Source of the DNA: Limnohabitans sp. JirII-31
Lineage (GTDB): Bacteria; Pseudomonadota; Gammaproteobacteria; Burkholderiales; Burkholderiaceae_C
Length of the DNA stretch: 64,000 nucleotides
NCBI RefSeq assembly: GCF_002778315.1
Contig: NZ_NESA01000003.1
Span: 186,001 to 250,000, forward strand
Direction of reading: 5' to 3'
Of the stretch, positions 50,831-61,207 are shown piece by piece. Within the stretch, counting starts at the first letter, position 1. Each line of letters opens with the position of its first letter. Both the position numbers and the translations under genes were made by a program. The notes under the pieces are model-generated. The model was not told the origin of the DNA and did no database searches. It saw only the letters and a program-made list of their open reading frames with translations.

Positions 50831-51916
50831 TCACAAAACTTCAGCAATTGCTTTGCCCACATCGCTGGTGCGCGCGGTCCCACCAATGTCTGGCGTCTTA
50901 GGCGCACCACTCTTGGGATCGAGCACTTTTTCGATCGCGGCAAGCACTGCATCGTGCGCATCTTTGTGTCCTAAGAATTCCAACATCATGGCACCGCACC
51001 AAATTTGACCAATCGGATTGGCCAAACCTTTGCCTGCAATATCGGGGGCAGAGCCATGCACAGGTTCGAACAGCGAAGGAAATTTTCCTTCTGGATTCAA
51101 GTTGGCACTGGGCGCAATACCGATGGTACCGGTACATGCGGGGCCCAGGTCACTCAAGATGTCGCCAAACAAATTGCTGGCAACCACCACATCAAAGAAA
51201 TCAGGACGTTGCACAAAGTGTGCGGTCAAGATGTCGATGTGAAATTTGTCGACGTTGATACCGGGGTAGCCCTTGGCCATCTCCACCACACGCTCGTCCC
51301 AGTAAGGCATGGTGATCGCAATGCCGTTGGATTTGGTGGCACTGGTCAAATGCTTTTTGGGGCGGCTTTGCGCCAATTCAAATGCGAACTTCAGCACACG
51401 GTCCACGCCAATGCGCGACATCACCGTCTCTTGCATCACGATTTCGCGCTCTGTCCCTGGGTACATGCGCCCACCAATGCTGGAATACTCACCCTCGGTG
51501 TTTTCACGCACGATGTACATGTCAATCTCACCCGGCTGACGTGGCGTGCCATCGCGACGTACCACGGGAGCAATGATGCCGGGCATCAAGCGCGCTGGGC
51601 GCAAGTTGATGTACTGGTCAAACTCACGACGAAACATCAGCAAAGAGCCCCACAGCGACACATGGTCTGCAATCTTTTCAGGCCAGCCCACGGCACCAAA
51701 GTAAATGGCATCGTGGCCACCGATTTGGTCTTTCCAGTTGTCAGGCAACATCTGGCCGTGCTTTTCGTAATAGTCCCAGCTCGAAAAATCGAAATGGTCA
51801 AACTTCAAATCAATGCCAAATTTGCGCGCAGCAGCATCCATCACACGGATACCCTCAGGCATCACCTCTTTGCCAATGCCGTCGCCAGCAATGACCGCAA
51901 TTCGTTTTTGACTCAT
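50831..51916 (-). CDS. Tartrate / D-malate dehydrogenase family protein
   Basis: This is a 361-aa NAD-dependent beta-hydroxyacid oxidative decarboxylase of the isocitrate/isopropylmalate dehydrogenase family. The features FGAVGWPEKIADHVSLWGSL, RRDGTPRQPGEIDMYIVREN (20 residues) and PVHGSAPDIAGKG favour the tartrate dehydrogenase / D-malate dehydrogenase (TtuC/DmlA) branch over LeuB. The start is ATG 51916 with AAAGG before it; a TTG two codons earlier is less likely. It may let the cell use C4 hydroxyacids. The exact substrate is not certain. Confidence 0.85.
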   Translation of the reverse strand: MSQKRIAVIAGDGIGKEVMPEGIRVMDAAARKFGIDLKFDHFDFSSWDYYEKHGQMLPDNWKDQIGGHDAIYFGAVGWPEKIADHVSLWGSLLMFRREFDQYINLRPARLMPGIIAPVVRRDGTPRQPGEIDMYIVRENTEGEYSSIGGRMYPGTEREIVMQETVMSRIGVDRVLKFAFELAQSRPKKHLTSATKSNGIAITMPYWDERVVEMAKGYPGINVDKFHIDILTAHFVQRPDFFDVVVASNLFGDILSDLGPACTGTIGIAPSANLNPEGKFPSLFEPVHGSAPDIAGKGLANPIGQIWCGAMMLEFLGHKDAHDAVLAAIEKVLDPKSGAPKTPDIGGTARTSDVGKAIAEVL

Positions 51917-51932
51917 CTTCAACCTTTAAAAA

Positions 51933-52820
51933 TCAAGCGTCAATTTTAGGTGGACGCACCACCAAGCTGACGCCCAAAGCCGTCAGCGCAATGCCAGCGA
52001 TTGTCACGAAGGTGATCGCTTCACCAAACAAAAACCAAGCAATCACCGCCGTGGTGGGAGGCACCAGATACATCAGACTTGTCACAGAAGCCGCAGCGCC
52101 GCGTTGGATCAGCATGTACAGCAGTGAACTCCCGCCAAGAGTCAGCCCCACCACAGACCAAGCCATCGCGCCAACCATCTCGCCATTCCATTGCGCCTGC
52201 TCTGTTTCCATCAATGCAATCGGCAAAGTCACCAACAAAGCGGCCATCAGTTGCACTGTGTTGGCACTGCGCACATCACACGGCGTGACATAGCGTTTTT
52301 GGTACAAGGTTCCGGTGGTGATGGACAGCAAAGCCATGGTGGCCATCGTCAAACTCCATGCACTCACCTCCACGCCACCTTCAAATTTGCGCGCCAAAAC
52401 CAGTGCCAAACCTAAAAATCCGAGCAACAAACCTAACCACTGCCGACGTGACACATGACCACCGCGAGAGGACAACCACACCGCCGTCAGCACGGGTTGC
52501 AAGCCGACAATCAAGGCAGACAAGCCCGATCCCATCCCCACTTTGACGGCAGCCCACACGCCCCCCAAGTAGCCTGCGTGCATCAACACGCCCGTGACAG
52601 CCAAGTGCCCCCATTGCGCCCGCCCTTGAGGCCATTGAACACGAGCCACGCGGATCCACACCAAGAAACAGGCAATCGAGAAAAAGTAACGCCACGCCAA
52701 AAAGGTAAACGGCGGCGAATTGGGCATGCCATAGCGCGCCACGATAAAACCGGTGCTCCAGATGCCCACAAACACGACGGGCATGACACGCAACCAGGCC
52801 AGCTTGTGCTGATCTCCCAT
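51933..52820 (-). CDS. EamA-family (DMT) transporter
   Basis: This 295-aa membrane protein has ten predicted spans in two EamA repeats, as in drug/metabolite transporters such as RhaT or YedA. The first repeat includes WSTGFIVARYG and PFTFLAWRYFF; the second ends with LIQRGAAASVTSLMYLVPPT. Substrate unknown. ATG 52820 was chosen with an in-frame upstream stretch lacking family likeness. It lies 16 bases before the dehydrogenase and just after pgsA. Confidence 0.85.
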   Translation of the reverse strand: MGDQHKLAWLRVMPVVFVGIWSTGFIVARYGMPNSPPFTFLAWRYFFSIACFLVWIRVARVQWPQGRAQWGHLAVTGVLMHAGYLGGVWAAVKVGMGSGLSALIVGLQPVLTAVWLSSRGGHVSRRQWLGLLLGFLGLALVLARKFEGGVEVSAWSLTMATMALLSITTGTLYQKRYVTPCDVRSANTVQLMAALLVTLPIALMETEQAQWNGEMVGAMAWSVVGLTLGGSSLLYMLIQRGAAASVTSLMYLVPPTTAVIAWFLFGEAITFVTIAGIALTALGVSLVVRPPKIDA

Positions 52821-52825
52821 AAAGA

Positions 52826-53389
52826 TTATTTGGCGTGGCGCAATATGTCTGGCCAGGCTTTTTGCAGGTAGTACACCATCGACCACACGGTCAAGACACC
52901 GGCAATCCAAATCAGCACCAAGCCCCACATCGCCGTGTCAATGACGCCAAACAACATGCCATCAAACAGCAAAAACGGAATCGCCACCATCTGTACCGTC
53001 GTCTTGAGCTTGCCCAGCACATGCACGGCCACGCTGCGCGAGGCGCCAATTTGTGCCATCCACTCACGCAAGGCCGAAATGGCAATCTCACGACCAATGA
53101 TGATCAAAGCCACCAACACATCAGCACGCCCCAAATGAACCAACACCAGCAAACTGGCACACACCAAAAACTTGTCGGCCACCGGGTCTAAGAAGGCACC
53201 AAAAGCAGATGTTTGATTGAGCTTGCGCGCCAAGTAACCATCCAGCCAATCGGTCAAGGCGAACACCACGAACATCACCGTCGCCCAAAGGTTTTGATCT
53301 GCCTTGTCCATCGGCAAATAAAACAGCCCCACGATCAGCGGAATCGCCACGATTCGGGTCAAAGTCATCAAAGTGGGAATGGTCCACAT
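52826..53389 (-). CDS. pgsA: CDP-diacylglycerol-glycerol-3-phosphate phosphatidyltransferase PgsA
   Basis: PgsA makes phosphatidylglycerol phosphate, the first step to phosphatidylglycerol and cardiolipin, at the inner membrane. The 187-aa protein carries the CDP-alcohol phosphotransferase motif D-x2-D-G-x2-A-R-x8-G-x3-D-x3-D (DWLDGYLAR, then GAFLDPVAD). ATG 53389 gives MWTIPTLMTLTRI, the family's usual start; a GTG at 53398 overlaps the dnaE stop and would add three residues. Four to five spans. Confidence 0.92.
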   Translation of the reverse strand: MWTIPTLMTLTRIVAIPLIVGLFYLPMDKADQNLWATVMFVVFALTDWLDGYLARKLNQTSAFGAFLDPVADKFLVCASLLVLVHLGRADVLVALIIIGREIAISALREWMAQIGASRSVAVHVLGKLKTTVQMVAIPFLLFDGMLFGVIDTAMWGLVLIWIAGVLTVWSMVYYLQKAWPDILRHAK

Positions 53390-53394
53390 AAGCG

Positions 53395-56300
53395 TCACTC
53401 GTAAACGATTTGGGCCTGACCCTGGTGGGCCTGAGCCATCCAGCTGGCCAGTGCCGCATCGCTGGGGAAAAATTTGGCGTTGTCGCCAAGTTGTATCTCG
53501 GCCTTGGCGCCCTCGCGCAACAGCCGCAAGCGTACACCCATGCCACGCACCAACTCGCCCTGCTCCGATTGCTCCACCTTGGCGGGGTGCTCACGCAGCA
53601 AACGGGCAATGTCGGGGGCCGTGCCGTTGACCAACACGCGCAGGTATTTGCCAAAGCGGCAACGGGCCTGCGCCAAATCCCACACCTGGGTGATCGAAAA
53701 CCGCAAGCCGCCCGAGAAACGATCTGGCGTGGCCTTGCCCATGACAATCACCAACTCATCGTCTTTCAAGGTATTGCGGTAGGTGTTGATGGTGGCCTCG
53801 TCGGCCGTGGCTTCAATCACCGCCGACTTGTCGTCGAGCTTGAAGATGGCCAACTTGCCGCGCTGGCCATTGATCACCCGCATGTCACTCACAATGCCCG
53901 CCAACAACTGTGGCTCACGTGAATCCATCAGGTTTTCAATGCGCTGCTTGGCAAACTGGCGCACCTCACGCTCCACTTCGTCAAACAAGTGGCCTGAGAT
54001 GTAAAAACCCAAAGCCACTTTCTCGTGTGTCAAACGCTCTTTGACGCCCCATGGCAAGGTCTCCACCAAATCGGGCTCTTGCGTGCTCGAACCGTGGGTG
54101 TCCTCACCCATCATGTCAAACAAGCCTCCCTGATTGGCATTGGCCTCGCTGGCACTGGCAAAGTCAAACGCGCGTTCCACGCTGGCCAGCAGGGCCGCAC
54201 GGTTCAAATGCAAGTTATCAAACGCACCGGCTTTGATCAACGCCTCCACCGTGCGCTTGTTCAGGCGGCTGCGGTCCACACGGCGGCAAAAATCGAACAA
54301 GCTCGTGAAAGGCCCCTCGGCCTCGCGTGCGGCCACGATGGCCTCGATCGCTTGCTGGCCCGAACCCTTGATGGCTCCCAGGCCATAACGAATCACTTTG
54401 TCTGAAATCGGTTCAAACCGGTAGACACCGCGGTTGACGTCGGGCGACTCGAACGACAAGCCCATCTTCTGCGCATCTTCAAACAAGACCTTGAGCTTGT
54501 CGGTGTCGTCCATCTCCACCGTCATGTTGGCGCAGAAAAACTCGGCCGTGTAATGCACCTTCAGCCAACCCGTGTGATAGGCCAGCAGCGAGTAAGCAGC
54601 AGCGTGCGACTTGTTGAAGCCGTAGCCCGCGAACTTCTCCATCAAGTCGAAAATCTCGTCGGCTTTTTCTTGGGGAATATTGTTCTTGGCTGCACCGGCG
54701 CGGAAGATTTCGCGGTGCTCGGCCATCTCTTCGGCCTTCTTCTTACCCATCGCACGGCGCAACAAGTCGGCGCCGCCCAGTGAATAGCCACCCAAGATCT
54801 GCGCGGTCTGCATCACCTGCTCTTGGTAGACCATGATGCCGTAGGTCTCCGACAACATCTCAGACACCAAAGGGTGCGGGTACTCGATCTCTTCGCGCCC
54901 GTGCTTGCGCGCCACAAAGCTCGGGATCAGGTCCATCGGGCCTGGGCGGTACAAGGCGTTGAGCGCGATCAGGTCTTCCAGGCGCGTCGGGCGCGCGTCG
55001 CGCAACATGCCTTGCATGCCACGACTTTCAAACTGAAAGACGGCTTCGGTTTTGCCGTCTTGGAACAAGCGGTACGTCGCCGCGTCGTTGAGTGGAATGT
55101 TCTCAAACGCGAAGTTTTCTTGGCCTTTGTGGCGTTGGATGATGAAGTCGCGCGCAATCTCCAAGATGGTCAGCGTGGCCAAGCCCAAAAAGTCGAACTT
55201 CACCAAGCCAGCGGCTTCCACATCGTCTTTGTCGTACTGGCTCACCGCCGAGTCACTGCCAGGCTGCTGGTACAGCGGACAAAAATCTGTCAGCTTGCCC
55301 GGCGCAATCAATACACCCCCAGCATGCATGCCCACGTTGCGGGTCATCCCTTCAAGTTTTTGCGCCAACGCCAGCAAAGTTTTGACTTCGTCTTCTTTGT
55401 CCAGACGCTCGGCCAAGATGGGCTCGGCCTCAATGGCCCCTGCGATCGTGATGTGCTGACCCGGTTTGTTCGGAATGAGTTTGCTGATGCCGTCGCAAAA
55501 GGTGTAGCTCATATCCAGCACACGTCCCACATCACGGATGGCCGCACGTGCGGCCATGGTGCCGAAAGTGGCAATCTGGCTCACCGCATCACGACCGTAC
55601 TTGTCTTTCACATAGTCAATCACGCGGTCGCGGTTGGTCTGGCAAAAGTCAATGTCAAAGTCGGGCATTGACACCCGTTCAGGGTTCAAGAACCGCTCGA
55701 ACAGCAAGTTGTATTGCAGCGGGTCCAAGTCGGTGATCTTGAGGGCATACGCAACCAACGACCCGGCACCCGAACCACGGCCCGGCCCTACGGGACAGCC
55801 GTTTTTCTTGGCCCAGTTGATGAAATCGCCCACGATCAAAAAGTAGCCCGGAAAGCCCATCTTCAAAATCGTGCCGATTTCGAACTCCAAGCGCTCCACA
55901 TAACGTGGGCGCTCTTTGTCTCGCACACCCACATCAGGGTACAGATGGGCCAAGCGTTCTTCCAGCCCTTCGTGCGAGGCAAAACGGAAATACTCGTCAA
56001 TCGGCATGCCGTTGGGCGTGGGGTAATTAGGCAACTGCGGCTTGCCCAGCGACAAGGTGAGGTTGCAGCGGCGCGCGATCTCCACCGTGTTGGCCAAGGC
56101 CGAGGGCACATCGGCAAACAAGGCCTGCATTTCAGCCGATGACTTGAAGTACTGATCGCGGGTGAAGCGTCGCACACGACGCTGGTTGCCCAAAATCTCG
56201 CCCTCAGAAATACACACCCGCGCCTCATGAGCCTCGTAGTCGTCAGGCAAGGTGAACTGCACCGGATGCGTGGCCACCACTGGCAAGCTCAAGCGCGCAG

Positions 56301-56856
56301 CCAACTGCACCGCGGCCAGCACATGGGCTTCGTCTTCGGGCCGCCCGGCGCGTTGCAACTCCACATAAAAGCGGTGCGGAAAAATACCCGCCAACTGCAA
56401 AGCCACTTCGCTGGCCCGCGTGGTGTCGCCTTGCACCAAGGCCTGGCCCAATGCACCCGCCTGGGCGCCTGACAAGGCAATCAAGCCTTGCGACAGCTCC
56501 TTGAGCCATTCCAGTTTGATGACACCCACCGCCTTGATGACGTTTTGCGTCCAGCCACGGCTGATCAATTCGCACAGATTCAAATAGCCTTGGTGGTTTT
56601 GCACCAACAAAATCATGCGCGAGGTCTGCGCTGCGTCTTGGGTCAGGCTTTCCAGAAAAATTTCTGCCCCCACCAAGGGCTTGACGCCTTTGCCACGCGT
56701 CTCTTTGTAGAACTTGATGGCACCGTACAGGTTGTTGAGATCGGTGATGGCCAAGGCTGGCTGCTCATCGGCCGCGGCAGCCTTCACGATCTCGTCAATG
56801 CGGTTGGTTCCATCGACGACAGAAAACTCGGTGTGAAGGCGCAGGTGAACAAACAT
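53395..56856 (-). CDS. dnaE: DNA polymerase III alpha subunit
   Basis: DnaE is the replicative polymerase catalytic subunit. The 1153-aa protein has the PHP domain ([30 protein letters not shown]), the polymerase core with [20 protein letters not shown] containing the catalytic Asp pair and [16 protein letters not shown], and helix-hairpin-helix and OB-fold regions toward the C-terminus. Length is normal. It starts about 50 bases from the divergent trhO start. Confidence 0.96.
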   Translation of the reverse strand: MFVHLRLHTEFSVVDGTNRIDEIVKAAAADEQPALAITDLNNLYGAIKFYKETRGKGVKPLVGAEIFLESLTQDAAQTSRMILLVQNHQGYLNLCELISRGWTQNVIKAVGVIKLEWLKELSQGLIALSGAQAGALGQALVQGDTTRASEVALQLAGIFPHRFYVELQRAGRPEDEAHVLAAVQLAARLSLPVVATHPVQFTLPDDYEAHEARVCISEGEILGNQRRVRRFTRDQYFKSSAEMQALFADVPSALANTVEIARRCNLTLSLGKPQLPNYPTPNGMPIDEYFRFASHEGLEERLAHLYPDVGVRDKERPRYVERLEFEIGTILKMGFPGYFLIVGDFINWAKKNGCPVGPGRGSGAGSLVAYALKITDLDPLQYNLLFERFLNPERVSMPDFDIDFCQTNRDRVIDYVKDKYGRDAVSQIATFGTMAARAAIRDVGRVLDMSYTFCDGISKLIPNKPGQHITIAGAIEAEPILAERLDKEDEVKTLLALAQKLEGMTRNVGMHAGGVLIAPGKLTDFCPLYQQPGSDSAVSQYDKDDVEAAGLVKFDFLGLATLTILEIARDFIIQRHKGQENFAFENIPLNDAATYRLFQDGKTEAVFQFESRGMQGMLRDARPTRLEDLIALNALYRPGPMDLIPSFVARKHGREEIEYPHPLVSEMLSETYGIMVYQEQVMQTAQILGGYSLGGADLLRRAMGKKKAEEMAEHREIFRAGAAKNNIPQEKADEIFDLMEKFAGYGFNKSHAAAYSLLAYHTGWLKVHYTAEFFCANMTVEMDDTDKLKVLFEDAQKMGLSFESPDVNRGVYRFEPISDKVIRYGLGAIKGSGQQAIEAIVAAREAEGPFTSLFDFCRRVDRSRLNKRTVEALIKAGAFDNLHLNRAALLASVERAFDFASASEANANQGGLFDMMGEDTHGSSTQEPDLVETLPWGVKERLTHEKVALGFYISGHLFDEVEREVRQFAKQRIENLMDSREPQLLAGIVSDMRVINGQRGKLAIFKLDDKSAVIEATADEATINTYRNTLKDDELVIVMGKATPDRFSGGLRFSITQVWDLAQARCRFGKYLRVLVNGTAPDIARLLREHPAKVEQSEQGELVRGMGVRLRLLREGAKAEIQLGDNAKFFPSDAALASWMAQAHQGQAQIVYE

Positions 56857-56908
56857 GCCGCAGATTGTAGGGATTCAAACGACCGCACGACCTCTTTAAA
56901 ATCGTTGG

Positions 56909-57643
56909 GTGAACACGATTTTGAATATTTCTTGCTACAAGTTTGTCGCCATGCCCGACGCGGCCGACTTGCACCAACCTTGTCTTGACCAAGCGCTCGC
57001 GCGTCAACTCAAAGGCACGATTTTGATTGCCGAAGAAGGCATCAACTTTTTTCTGGCGGGCTCTGCTGAAAGCGTGCGCGGTTTTTTGGACTGGCTGCGC
57101 CTAGACCCGCGCCTGGCAGATCTCAACCCCAAAGAGAGTTGGTCAGCCACACAGCCCTTTCGCAAAATGCTGGTCAAGGTCAAGCGCGAGATCATTCGCA
57201 TGAACCACCCCAGCATCCGCCCCGAACAAAGCCGCGCTCCTGCGGTCACACCGGCCACTGCCAAACGCTGGCTCGACCAAGGCCATGACGACGAAGGCCG
57301 CGCAGTGGTGACACTGGACACACGCAACCAATTTGAAATTGACCACGGCACGTTTGACAACACCCTCAACTGGGGTTTGTCCAAATTCACCGAATTCCCA
57401 GATGCTGTGCAAGCGCACAAAGCGGCGCTGCAAGACAAAACCGTGATCAGCTTTTGCACCGGTGGAATTCGCTGCGAAAAGGCCGCCATCTACATGCGCA
57501 ACGCCGGTCTGGAACACGTCTACCAGCTCGAAGGCGGCATTCTCAAATACTTTGAAGAAGTGGGCGACGCGCACTACAACGGAGGTTGCTTTGTGTTCGA
57601 TGAGCGCGAAGCCCTGGCACCTGACTTGAGTGCCGTCAAATAA
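56909..57643 (+). CDS. trhO: tRNA uridine(34) hydroxylase TrhO (rhodanese family)
   Basis: TrhO (YceA) makes 5-hydroxyuridine at the wobble position of certain tRNAs using oxygen. The 244-aa protein has the N-terminal domain with GTILIAEEGINFFLAGSAES and a rhodanese domain at about 125-225 with the catalytic cysteine in SFCTGGIRCEKAAIYM. It starts with GTG, as judged by NTILNISCYKFV matching the family start. It diverges from dnaE. Confidence 0.9.
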   Translation: MNTILNISCYKFVAMPDAADLHQPCLDQALARQLKGTILIAEEGINFFLAGSAESVRGFLDWLRLDPRLADLNPKESWSATQPFRKMLVKVKREIIRMNHPSIRPEQSRAPAVTPATAKRWLDQGHDDEGRAVVTLDTRNQFEIDHGTFDNTLNWGLSKFTEFPDAVQAHKAALQDKTVISFCTGGIRCEKAAIYMRNAGLEHVYQLEGGILKYFEEVGDAHYNGGCFVFDEREALAPDLSAVK

Positions 57644-57655
57644 ACACCTGGGCAG

Positions 57656-58351
57656 TCACGCCTGCAACAAATGCAGCACGTCTGAGCGGAACTCGCGGGT
57701 GTACAAGATGGCCACCACCAGCATGGTGGTCAACACAAAAATCAACGGTGAAAAAAACCAGCCCATGGCGGCGAATGAAAAATAATAGGCTCGTAAGCCA
57801 CCATTGAATGTTTCTGCGGCCAAGCCCGTCATGGCAGCAGCCCGGTTGGCAAACACCACCGGATCAGCCAGCCCTTGCTCAAAGTCTTTGGCAGGTGGCA
57901 TTGAGCCGATCAACAACGAGACAAACGTGTATTGACGCATTGACCACGAAAAGCGGAAAAACGCGTACACAAAAATCACCACCAACACCAAGATCTTGAA
58001 CTCAAACACCAAGGTGGGGGTTTGTTCGGCAAACGGTATCTCGCGCACCAGTTCTGCGGCTTTGTCGGTGGTGCCTAACAAAGCAAACAAACCACCCAAA
58101 ATCAAAATGGTGGTGGAGCAAAAAAACGAAGGGGTGGCCGACAGGCTTTGCGTGATGATGCCGTCGAGCATGCGTGGATCACGCGCTGTGGCCTGGAGCA
58201 TCCACAGATGACGGTAACGATTCGTCAGGACGAGGATAGAAGTTTGATCATCGCTCCAGTGCTTGGCAAACAACGCGTAGCCCGCCCACAGCACCACAAA
58301 AAATCCGAGTGCAAACCAATCGGCCCAGGGGAGGAGTTGAATGATTTTCAT
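57656..58351 (-). CDS. DUF599 family membrane protein
   Basis: This 231-aa protein has four predicted spans and the features of the DUF599 family: NRYRHLWMLQATARDPRMLDG after the first span, and FRFSWSMRQYTFVSLLIGSM before the third. The function is unknown. It converges on trhO with 12 bases between the stops and follows the flavodoxin-like gene by 38 bases. Confidence 0.82.
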   Translation of the reverse strand: MKIIQLLPWADWFALGFFVVLWAGYALFAKHWSDDQTSILVLTNRYRHLWMLQATARDPRMLDGIITQSLSATPSFFCSTTILILGGLFALLGTTDKAAELVREIPFAEQTPTLVFEFKILVLVVIFVYAFFRFSWSMRQYTFVSLLIGSMPPAKDFEQGLADPVVFANRAAAMTGLAAETFNGGLRAYYFSFAAMGWFFSPLIFVLTTMLVVAILYTREFRSDVLHLLQA

Positions 58352-58389
58352 GGAATCATGCTAACCCCAATCCTCCCCTCTTCAAACAC

Positions 58390-58923
58390 TCAGCCGCGCA
58401 ACTTGGCAGCCACTTGGGCCACACGTTCGCCATAGGCTTTGGCGGTGTCCAAGTCACCTTGGGGAATGTCGGCTGCGGGGCTGGTGGGGCCAACTTGCGC
58501 CATCAAACCCGAGTTAGAACCGATGCGGTTGATGTTGCCATCGTTCAGTGCGGGTTGACCCACCCAGATCATGCCGTTTTGCATGGCCAAGGTGATGAAG
58601 TACTGAATGGTCGACAACTTGTCGCCGCTTGGGCTGGCCGAGATGGTGAAGCCACCCGCCACTTTGTCTTTCCAAGCACTGGTGAACCAACGCTTAGACG
58701 TTGCGTCAGCAAACTTCTTGAACTGCCATGACGCCATACCCATGTAGGTGGGCGAGCCAAAGATGATGGCGTCAGCCGCATCCACCACCGCCCAGTCGGC
58801 ATCGCTCAAATTGCCATCGGCGTCGATGGTGATCAGATCCGCTTTGGCACCTTCGGCCACAAATTGAGCCACGCGCTGGGTATGGCCGTAACCGGAATGG
58901 AAAACAACAACAGTTTTTGTCAT
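58390..58923 (-). CDS. Flavodoxin-like NAD(P)H-dependent oxidoreductase
   Basis: This 177-aa flavoprotein has the flavodoxin phosphate loop HSGYGHTQRVAQ (about 8-19), then FGSPTYMGMASWQFKKFADA and GGFTISASPSGDK, as in WrbA/NQO-like reductases. It probably reduces quinones or nitroso compounds with FMN. It is the third gene of a small group with pirin and DoxX, facing a LysR gene, which suggests a quinone- or redox-stress role. Confidence 0.85.
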   Translation of the reverse strand: MTKTVVVFHSGYGHTQRVAQFVAEGAKADLITIDADGNLSDADWAVVDAADAIIFGSPTYMGMASWQFKKFADATSKRWFTSAWKDKVAGGFTISASPSGDKLSTIQYFITLAMQNGMIWVGQPALNDGNINRIGSNSGLMAQVGPTSPAADIPQGDLDTAKAYGERVAQVAAKLRG

Positions 58924-58978
58924 GAGAGGGTCCTAAGTAAACGAAAGAAAAAGAGTGACTATGTTTTGTCGGTACGAA

Positions 58979-59380
58979 TTATTCCGCGGCCTTTTTGGCG
59001 TCCAGGCTGAAAGCACCGGCACCCGCAGAAGCCAACACCAACAAGCCACCGACAACAGCCACGTTCTTGAAGAACAACAATTGCTGCACAAAAGCTTGGT
59101 CAGGCGCAGCCGCCCAGAAAGCGTGGAAGAAGAACGTCGCGACCAAAGTAAACAAGGCCAGCACTGCCGCTGCAATGCGGGTTTGGAAGCCCACGATCAG
59201 TGCCACAGAGCCCACAATTTCGACCGCCAGGGCCAAAGCCGCACCGACCTGAGGCAAGGGCAAACCGACCGAAGCGATGTAACCCACAGTGCCTTCGAAG
59301 CCCGTGAGTTTGGACAAACCTGCGGGCAAAAACAAAGCAACAAACAGCAAACGACCGACGAGATTGAGAACGTTGTTCAT
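58979..59380 (-). CDS. DoxX family membrane protein
   Basis: This 133-aa protein has four spans and the DoxX start (LVGRLLFVALFLPAGLSKLTG), plus FQTRIAAAVLALFTLVATFFFH and LFFKNVAVVGGLLVLASAG. The family is often linked to thiol and quinone stress. ATG 59380 has a ribosome site (AGGAAATT) ahead. It lies 38 bases after pirin and 55 before the flavodoxin-like gene. Confidence 0.87.
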   Translation of the reverse strand: MNNVLNLVGRLLFVALFLPAGLSKLTGFEGTVGYIASVGLPLPQVGAALALAVEIVGSVALIVGFQTRIAAAVLALFTLVATFFFHAFWAAAPDQAFVQQLLFFKNVAVVGGLLVLASAGAGAFSLDAKKAAE

Positions 59381-59418
59381 GAAAATTTCCTTTAAGAAGA
59401 GAAGTGAAAAATAAAAAA

Positions 59419-60114
59419 TCAAGATGCCAGGTCAAAGACCAGCACCTCGGCTTCTGTTCCCTGATTCAGGGTGATGTTCGATTCGCCATCCAGCATGGCG
59501 GCGTCGCCAGCATTCAATGCCACGCCGTTGACGTGTACGCTGCCGCGCACCAGATGGACATAACCTTTGCGATGAGGGGCCAACACCAGCGTTGCGGTTT
59601 CGGCACCGTCAAACAAACCGGCGTACAAGGCGGCATCGGCGTGGATCTTGACCAAGGCACCCTCTGGCCCGGCAATGCGGCTCAAGGCACCGCGTTTGCT
59701 GGCGGGTGGCACTGTGTGCTGCTCGTAACTCGGTGCAATGCCGCGTACATTGGGTTCGATCCAAATTTGAAAGAAATGGGTGGTTTGCTCAGGCGCGTGA
59801 TTGAACTCGCTGTGCATCACGCCACTGCCTGCGCTCATGCGCTGCACGTCGCCCGGTGGAATGCCTTTGACATTGCCCATGTTGTCTTTGTGCGCCAACT
59901 CACCGCTGAGCACGTAGCTGATGATTTCCATGTCACGATGGCCATGGGTGCCAAAACCCGTGCCGGGTGCAATGCGGTCTTCATTGATCACACGCAAATT
60001 GCCCCAGCCCATGAACTCGGGATCATGGTAATTGGCGAATGAAAAACTGTGGAACGAGCGCAACCAGCCGTGGTCGGCGTAGCCGCGATCTTGGGATTTG
60101 CGAAGGGTCAGCAT
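59419..60114 (-). CDS. Pirin family protein
   Basis: This 231-aa bicupin has RSFHSFSFANYHDPEFMGWG and the metal-site block GTGFGTHGHRDMEIISYVL, where the histidines and glutamate of the N-terminal cupin are seen, followed by HNHAPEQTTHFFQIWIEP-like sequence. Some pirins are quercetinases or redox sensors. ATG 60114 (MLTLRKSQDR) is the family start. It is divergent from the LysR gene with a 106-base gap. Confidence 0.9.
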   Translation of the reverse strand: MLTLRKSQDRGYADHGWLRSFHSFSFANYHDPEFMGWGNLRVINEDRIAPGTGFGTHGHRDMEIISYVLSGELAHKDNMGNVKGIPPGDVQRMSAGSGVMHSEFNHAPEQTTHFFQIWIEPNVRGIAPSYEQHTVPPASKRGALSRIAGPEGALVKIHADAALYAGLFDGAETATLVLAPHRKGYVHLVRGSVHVNGVALNAGDAAMLDGESNITLNQGTEAEVLVFDLAS

Positions 60115-60220
60115 GGTTTGATTTCTCCTGTGACCTGAACTGTAGGCCTGACCAACACCTGGCAAGTGCATCTCATTTGATGGCATCATTCAAATAATTT
60201 GAACGATCAGGCCCAACCCC

Positions 60221-61198
60221 ATGCCCTCTCCCCGTGACGTCCTGACCCCAGATTCGCTGGCCATGCTCCACGCCATTGAAAAAGCAGGCAGCTTTGCCGC
60301 CGCAGCGCGAGGCCTCGGCCTGGTGCCCAGCGCTCTCACCTACCGTGTGCGCCAAATCGAAGACGCGCTGGATGTGCTGCTGTTTGACCGCAGTTCACGC
60401 CACGCCAAACTCACCGCCGCAGGCCATGAACTGATGCGTGAGGGTGAGCGACTGTTGGCCGACATGGACGCCATTGCCAACCGCGTGCGCCGCGTGGCCA
60501 CAGGTTGGGAGAGTCAGTTCACCATTGCAGTGGACGGCATCATCGATCGCATCACCGTGATGGAGCTGTGCGAAGCCTTCTTGGCGCAATCACCCCCTAC
60601 CCGCTTGAAGCTGCGCGACGAAACCCTCACCGGCACCCTGGAGGCACTGACCAACGGCCAAGCGGACTTGGCCCTTGGCATTCCCGGCAACCCCGGCGGC
60701 AGCGGCACTGCAGCGGGCATCCACAGCCACCTTCTGGGCCCAATGCGTTTTGTCTTTGCCGTGTGTCCACAGCATCCGCTGGCAAAAGCCCCGGAGCCCT
60801 TGAGCGATGTGCTGATTGGCCAACACCGCGCGGTGGCCGTGGCCGACTCGGTGCAACGCGGCAGCGGCATGACGATTGGCTTGCTGCCAGGGCAAGACGT
60901 ATTCACCGTCCCCAACATGATCGCCAAGATTGACGCCCAGGTGCGCGGTTTGGGCGTGGGTTTTGTCCCCGAGTCTCTGGCCCAGCCCTTGATCGATGCC
61001 GGACGCCTTCAAGTGCGCGAGGTCGAGCGCCCACGACGCGAAGCGCAACTCAGCTACGCCTGGCGCATTCCCGATGGCAGCGAAGGCGAACGCGGCGGGC
61101 GCGCCTTGCAGTGGTGGCTCAAGCAACTCAAGAGCCCGGCCACGCGTGCTGCCTTGTTGGTGAACCCCCGACGTCCAAAAGCCTCTCGCAGCGTGTAG
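60221..61198 (+). CDS. LysR-family transcriptional regulator
   Basis: This 325-aa protein has a winged helix-turn-helix at about 8-65 (AMLHAIEKAGSFAAAARGLG, then LVPSALTYRVRQIE) and a substrate-binding-like effector domain from about 95 on. It diverges from the pirin-DoxX-flavodoxin group and is likely their regulator; the 106-base gap would hold the sites. The inducer is unknown. Confidence 0.88.
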   Translation: MPSPRDVLTPDSLAMLHAIEKAGSFAAAARGLGLVPSALTYRVRQIEDALDVLLFDRSSRHAKLTAAGHELMREGERLLADMDAIANRVRRVATGWESQFTIAVDGIIDRITVMELCEAFLAQSPPTRLKLRDETLTGTLEALTNGQADLALGIPGNPGGSGTAAGIHSHLLGPMRFVFAVCPQHPLAKAPEPLSDVLIGQHRAVAVADSVQRGSGMTIGLLPGQDVFTVPNMIAKIDAQVRGLGVGFVPESLAQPLIDAGRLQVREVERPRREAQLSYAWRIPDGSEGERGGRALQWWLKQLKSPATRAALLVNPRRPKASRSV

Positions 61199-61207
61199 AG
61201 TGCAGCT

